Assembly: GCA_028284565.1 (NCBI GenBank)
Contig: JANQRM010000697.1
Coordinates: 1-8,409, forward strand
Direction: 5' to 3'
DNA from: Anaerolineae bacterium
Lineage (GTDB): Bacteria > Chloroflexota > Anaerolineae > Aggregatilineales > Phototrophicaceae
Length of the DNA stretch: 8,409 bases
The first letter of the stretch is position 1; each line of letters starts with the position of its first letter. The notes beneath the pieces were generated by a model. It was not told the origin of the DNA and searched no databases. It worked only from the letters and a program-made list of their open reading frames with translations. The position numbers and the translations under genes were made by a program. Positions 6,311 to 8,409 of this stretch are shown piece by piece.

Positions 6311-7711
6311 ATGCCAAAAGAAAAAGCCAAACGCGATTTCAAGCCTAAGAATCGTCCCAGAAAGCCTTTACATTTACTTCTATTGACGATGATTATGGGT
6401 AGTTTCATTGTCATCATCATAGCCTTCGGACTAAGTATCTGGCTCAAAACCGATCCCTTCACCCCCGCCTGTGCGATGAGTGAACATCTGCAATATGCGT
6501 ACACCTTTCATCAGCAACTGGTGATTCATACTCTCGACAACGAGCAACCTATTGTCATGGACCTTAACGATCCTCAATACCTGCAATGGTTAGCGGATGG
6601 TACGCAACTGGGCTTGGTAGATTTTCAGCAGAGTTACCCAAGTGGGAACGGTAACTTCATGATTGTGGATACGCAGGGAAATGTTCTGCATCAATTTGAG
6701 TGGGACTTTCGAGGATTTTTCAAATGGGAAGCATCGCTAGATTTCCGCTATTTCGCGTTCAATTACCGCGATGAGCAAGACCGCTGGCATCTGATGTTGT
6801 GGGATTTAGAATCGGATACCAAGACAGAACTCTTGCCGGAAAGCGCAGAATCACAACCAGAGTTTGCATGGTCGCCGGATGGAACCAGACTGCTCTACAA
6901 TTACCCCATCATACATGATGTTCCAAACTCACAAGTCCTCTTACTAGATGCAAGCACAGGGAGCGTTCAACCCGTTTTTGAGGATACCCACCTTTTCCAG
7001 CTTCCCTATTGGGTGGATGATAACACCCTACTCTATCAGGATGACCGAGTCATCTATCTACATGATTTAGAGTCCACCGAATCAGACTTACTCGTTCCCA
7101 ATGGATTGTATACTCCCCGACATTTCTCACCCAACAATCGCTACTTCTTGTATCGTTCCAATGACTTAATGAGCATCATCGACCTCCAAAGCAGAGGGCG
7201 TTATACGCATCGTATTGGCACAACAGGGCAATATAGCGCGGGCTTAACATGGTTGCCTCAATCCAGTAGCTTAAGTGCCATGCACGACACGCGCAATCTT
7301 GACAGTATCTATCGGCTGGACATCGAAAGTGGTGAGGTTGAATATCTGGCGGAATCCCAATACTTGATGGAATTTCAATGGTCGCCCGATGAACGTTACC
7401 TTTTCTACACCGTTGGCATCGACCATGACCCCAACCCCACTCAAGGTTCCATTCAACCCGGATTGTTCTACATTCTGGATACTGACACGAGTGAACGCAT
7501 CGAATTTAATCCGATTGAAGGCAAGCTAAACGCATTCCGCCAATTACCAAACAATGAGATGGGTTTTGTCTATGACACCGAACCTAATCCTGCCTTGCAA
7601 CAACCTGTGCGCTTCTACGTCCGCAACCTTGCCACCGATGCCGTCTGTCAACTCAGCACCATACCCGCTCATTATTCATCGTTCCAATGGCGACCTGTTG
7701 GAGATGAATAA
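6311..7711 (+). CDS. membrane-anchored beta-propeller protein (TolB/PD40-like)
   Basis: This 466-aa protein starts at ATG with GGAG (6300-6303) 7 nt upstream, overlapping the end of the TPR gene. Residues 1-19 are very basic (MPKEKAKRDFKPKNRPRKP). A single transmembrane helix spans about 20-45, so the rest should lie outside the membrane. The remainder is beta-rich and carries PD40/WD40-like repeats, recognised from F-x-WSPDGxxLLY (185-196), FSPNNRYFLY (272-281) and FQWSPDERYLFY (355-366). Weaker blades are near 92-104, 140-151, 233-242, 312-322 and 456-461. This suggests a six- to seven-bladed propeller of the TolB/DPP4-N type. There is no C-terminal hydrolase domain, so it is probably a binding or sensory module rather than a peptidase. 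The only cysteines, C54 and C446, lie at the two ends of the propeller region. Together with the TPR gene it forms an operon; function unassigned. Confidence 0.78.
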   Translation: MPKEKAKRDFKPKNRPRKPLHLLLLTMIMGSFIVIIIAFGLSIWLKTDPFTPACAMSEHLQYAYTFHQQLVIHTLDNEQPIVMDLNDPQYLQWLADGTQLGLVDFQQSYPSGNGNFMIVDTQGNVLHQFEWDFRGFFKWEASLDFRYFAFNYRDEQDRWHLMLWDLESDTKTELLPESAESQPEFAWSPDGTRLLYNYPIIHDVPNSQVLLLDASTGSVQPVFEDTHLFQLPYWVDDNTLLYQDDRVIYLHDLESTESDLLVPNGLYTPRHFSPNNRYFLYRSNDLMSIIDLQSRGRYTHRIGTTGQYSAGLTWLPQSSSLSAMHDTRNLDSIYRLDIESGEVEYLAESQYLMEFQWSPDERYLFYTVGIDHDPNPTQGSIQPGLFYILDTDTSERIEFNPIEGKLNAFRQLPNNEMGFVYDTEPNPALQQPVRFYVRNLATDAVCQLSTIPAHYSSFQWRPVGDE

Positions 7712-7748
7712 GAAAAAGGACTGTCATCTGAAATCTGTCGTCTGATGT
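7712..7748. other. 37-nt convergent gap with imperfect tandem repeat
   Basis: This lies between the stop of the propeller gene and the stop of the transketolase. It contains two head-to-tail 14-nt units, CTGTCATCTGAAAT (7721-7734) and CTGTCGTCTGATGT (7735-7748), identical at 11 of 14 positions. No stable hairpin with a T tract is visible, so how the two convergent transcripts end is not clear. Confidence 0.4.
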
Positions 7749-8409
7749 TTAGTCATCCACCAAGGACTGCGCCACTTCGGCAACATCGCCCGGTGTGATG
7801 CCGTACTCCTCGTAGATTTTCTTCCACGGCGCGCTGGCTCCAAACCTGTCCACACCGATGGCAATGCCTTCTGTGCCAATGTACTTCTGCCAGCCGAGCG
7901 TCACGCCTGCTTCGACACTCACCCGTGCCGTCACGTCACGGGGCAACACCTGTTCTTTGTAATTATCCGATTGCGCATCGAACAACTCCCAGCAGGGCAT
8001 AGAGACCACGCGTGTGGCGATCCCCGCTTCTTCTAGCATGTCCGCCGCTTCCAGTGCAATCCAAACTTCGCTACCCGTTGCCAGTAGGATGACATCAATC
8101 GTCCCGCTATCACTTTCGGATAGCACATACGCCCCGCGCGACACACCCTCTCGGATGCCTTCGTCATTCCCCTGCATAACAGGGAGATTTTGCCGTGAGC
8201 CAATCACCACGGTTGGATGGTCGAGTTGCATGGCGGTCACCCACGCGCCAACGGCTTCGTTGGCATCTGCAGGACGGATGACATGCAGATTCGGTATCAT
8301 CCGCAGGGACATGATGTGTTCGACAGGTTGATGTGTGGGTCCATCTTCGCCCAAGCCAATGCTATCGTGCGTGAACACATACACCGTCGGGATGTCCATC
8401 AACGCACCC
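7749..8409 (-). CDS. tkt: transketolase, C-terminal third (5' truncated by window edge)
   Basis: Transketolase (EC 2.2.1.1) moves two-carbon ketol units between sugar phosphates in the non-oxidative pentose phosphate and Calvin cycles, using thiamine diphosphate. The frame runs off the window edge; 219 residues are visible, beginning GALMDIP, and it ends in TAA at 7751-7749. The TTG at 8402 is internal, not a start. The block THDSIGLGEDGPTHQPVEH holds the conserved His, Asp and His of the active site and substrate channel (equivalent to E. coli H461, D469, H473). SRQNLPV carries the phosphate-binding Arg (E. coli R520). The C-terminal domain follows, with LLATGSEV and DRFGASAPWKKIYEEYGIT, both typical of transketolase. 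Full enzymes are about 660 aa, so roughly a third is present, and the thiamine-binding domain and catalytic Glu lie outside the window. It is convergent with the propeller operon and unrelated to it in function. Confidence 0.96.
   Translation of the reverse strand, partial: GALMDIPTVYVFTHDSIGLGEDGPTHQPVEHIMSLRMIPNLHVIRPADANEAVGAWVTAMQLDHPTVVIGSRQNLPVMQGNDEGIREGVSRGAYVLSESDSGTIDVILLATGSEVWIALEAADMLEEAGIATRVVSMPCWELFDAQSDNYKEQVLPRDVTARVSVEAGVTLGWQKYIGTEGIAIGVDRFGASAPWKKIYEEYGITPGDVAEVAQSLVDD

Overview
The window looks like a chromosomal segment of a free-living bacterium, most likely a member of the Chloroflexota (Anaerolineae-like). This is an inference from style: Pro/Thr-rich linkers in exported proteins, PPC domains on a secreted matrixin, and a DUF2142-like polytopic membrane protein. 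No rRNA or marker gene is present to prove it. I see no tRNA, CRISPR array, insertion sequence or phage gene.

Layout. (1) 1-399 (+) is the C-terminal end of a polytopic membrane protein of DUF2142/GT-C type. A 28-nt near-perfect palindrome at 421-448 separates it from the convergent genes that follow. (2) 3336-468 (-) is a two-gene, translationally coupled operon for exported proteins. It encodes a DUF2207-like membrane-anchored protein with a Gly/Ser/Arg-rich tail, then a secreted zinc metalloprotease (matrixin) flanked by PPC domains. (3) 4884-3480 (-) is an AT-richer stretch with two tandem paralogous multi-TM proteins. The upstream copy (227 aa) is intact. The downstream copy is split by a one-base frameshift in a G run and would be 222 aa if repaired. 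(4) 4885-5128 is a divergent intergenic region with a TATAAT box. (5) 5129-7711 (+) is a two-gene operon: a cytoplasmic TPR solenoid protein, then a membrane-anchored extracytoplasmic beta-propeller (TolB/PD40-like). (6) 7749-8409 (-) is the C-terminal third of a transketolase, convergent with the propeller gene.

Apart from transketolase and the protease, most of the window encodes envelope or surface proteins without assigned function. The strongest leads are the frameshifted tandem paralogue, the coupled DUF2207-like/matrixin pair, and the TPR/propeller pair. The latter looks like an inside/outside two-component module, but the sequence gives no direct evidence that the two proteins interact. 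I do not see a clearly new defence or mobile system here.
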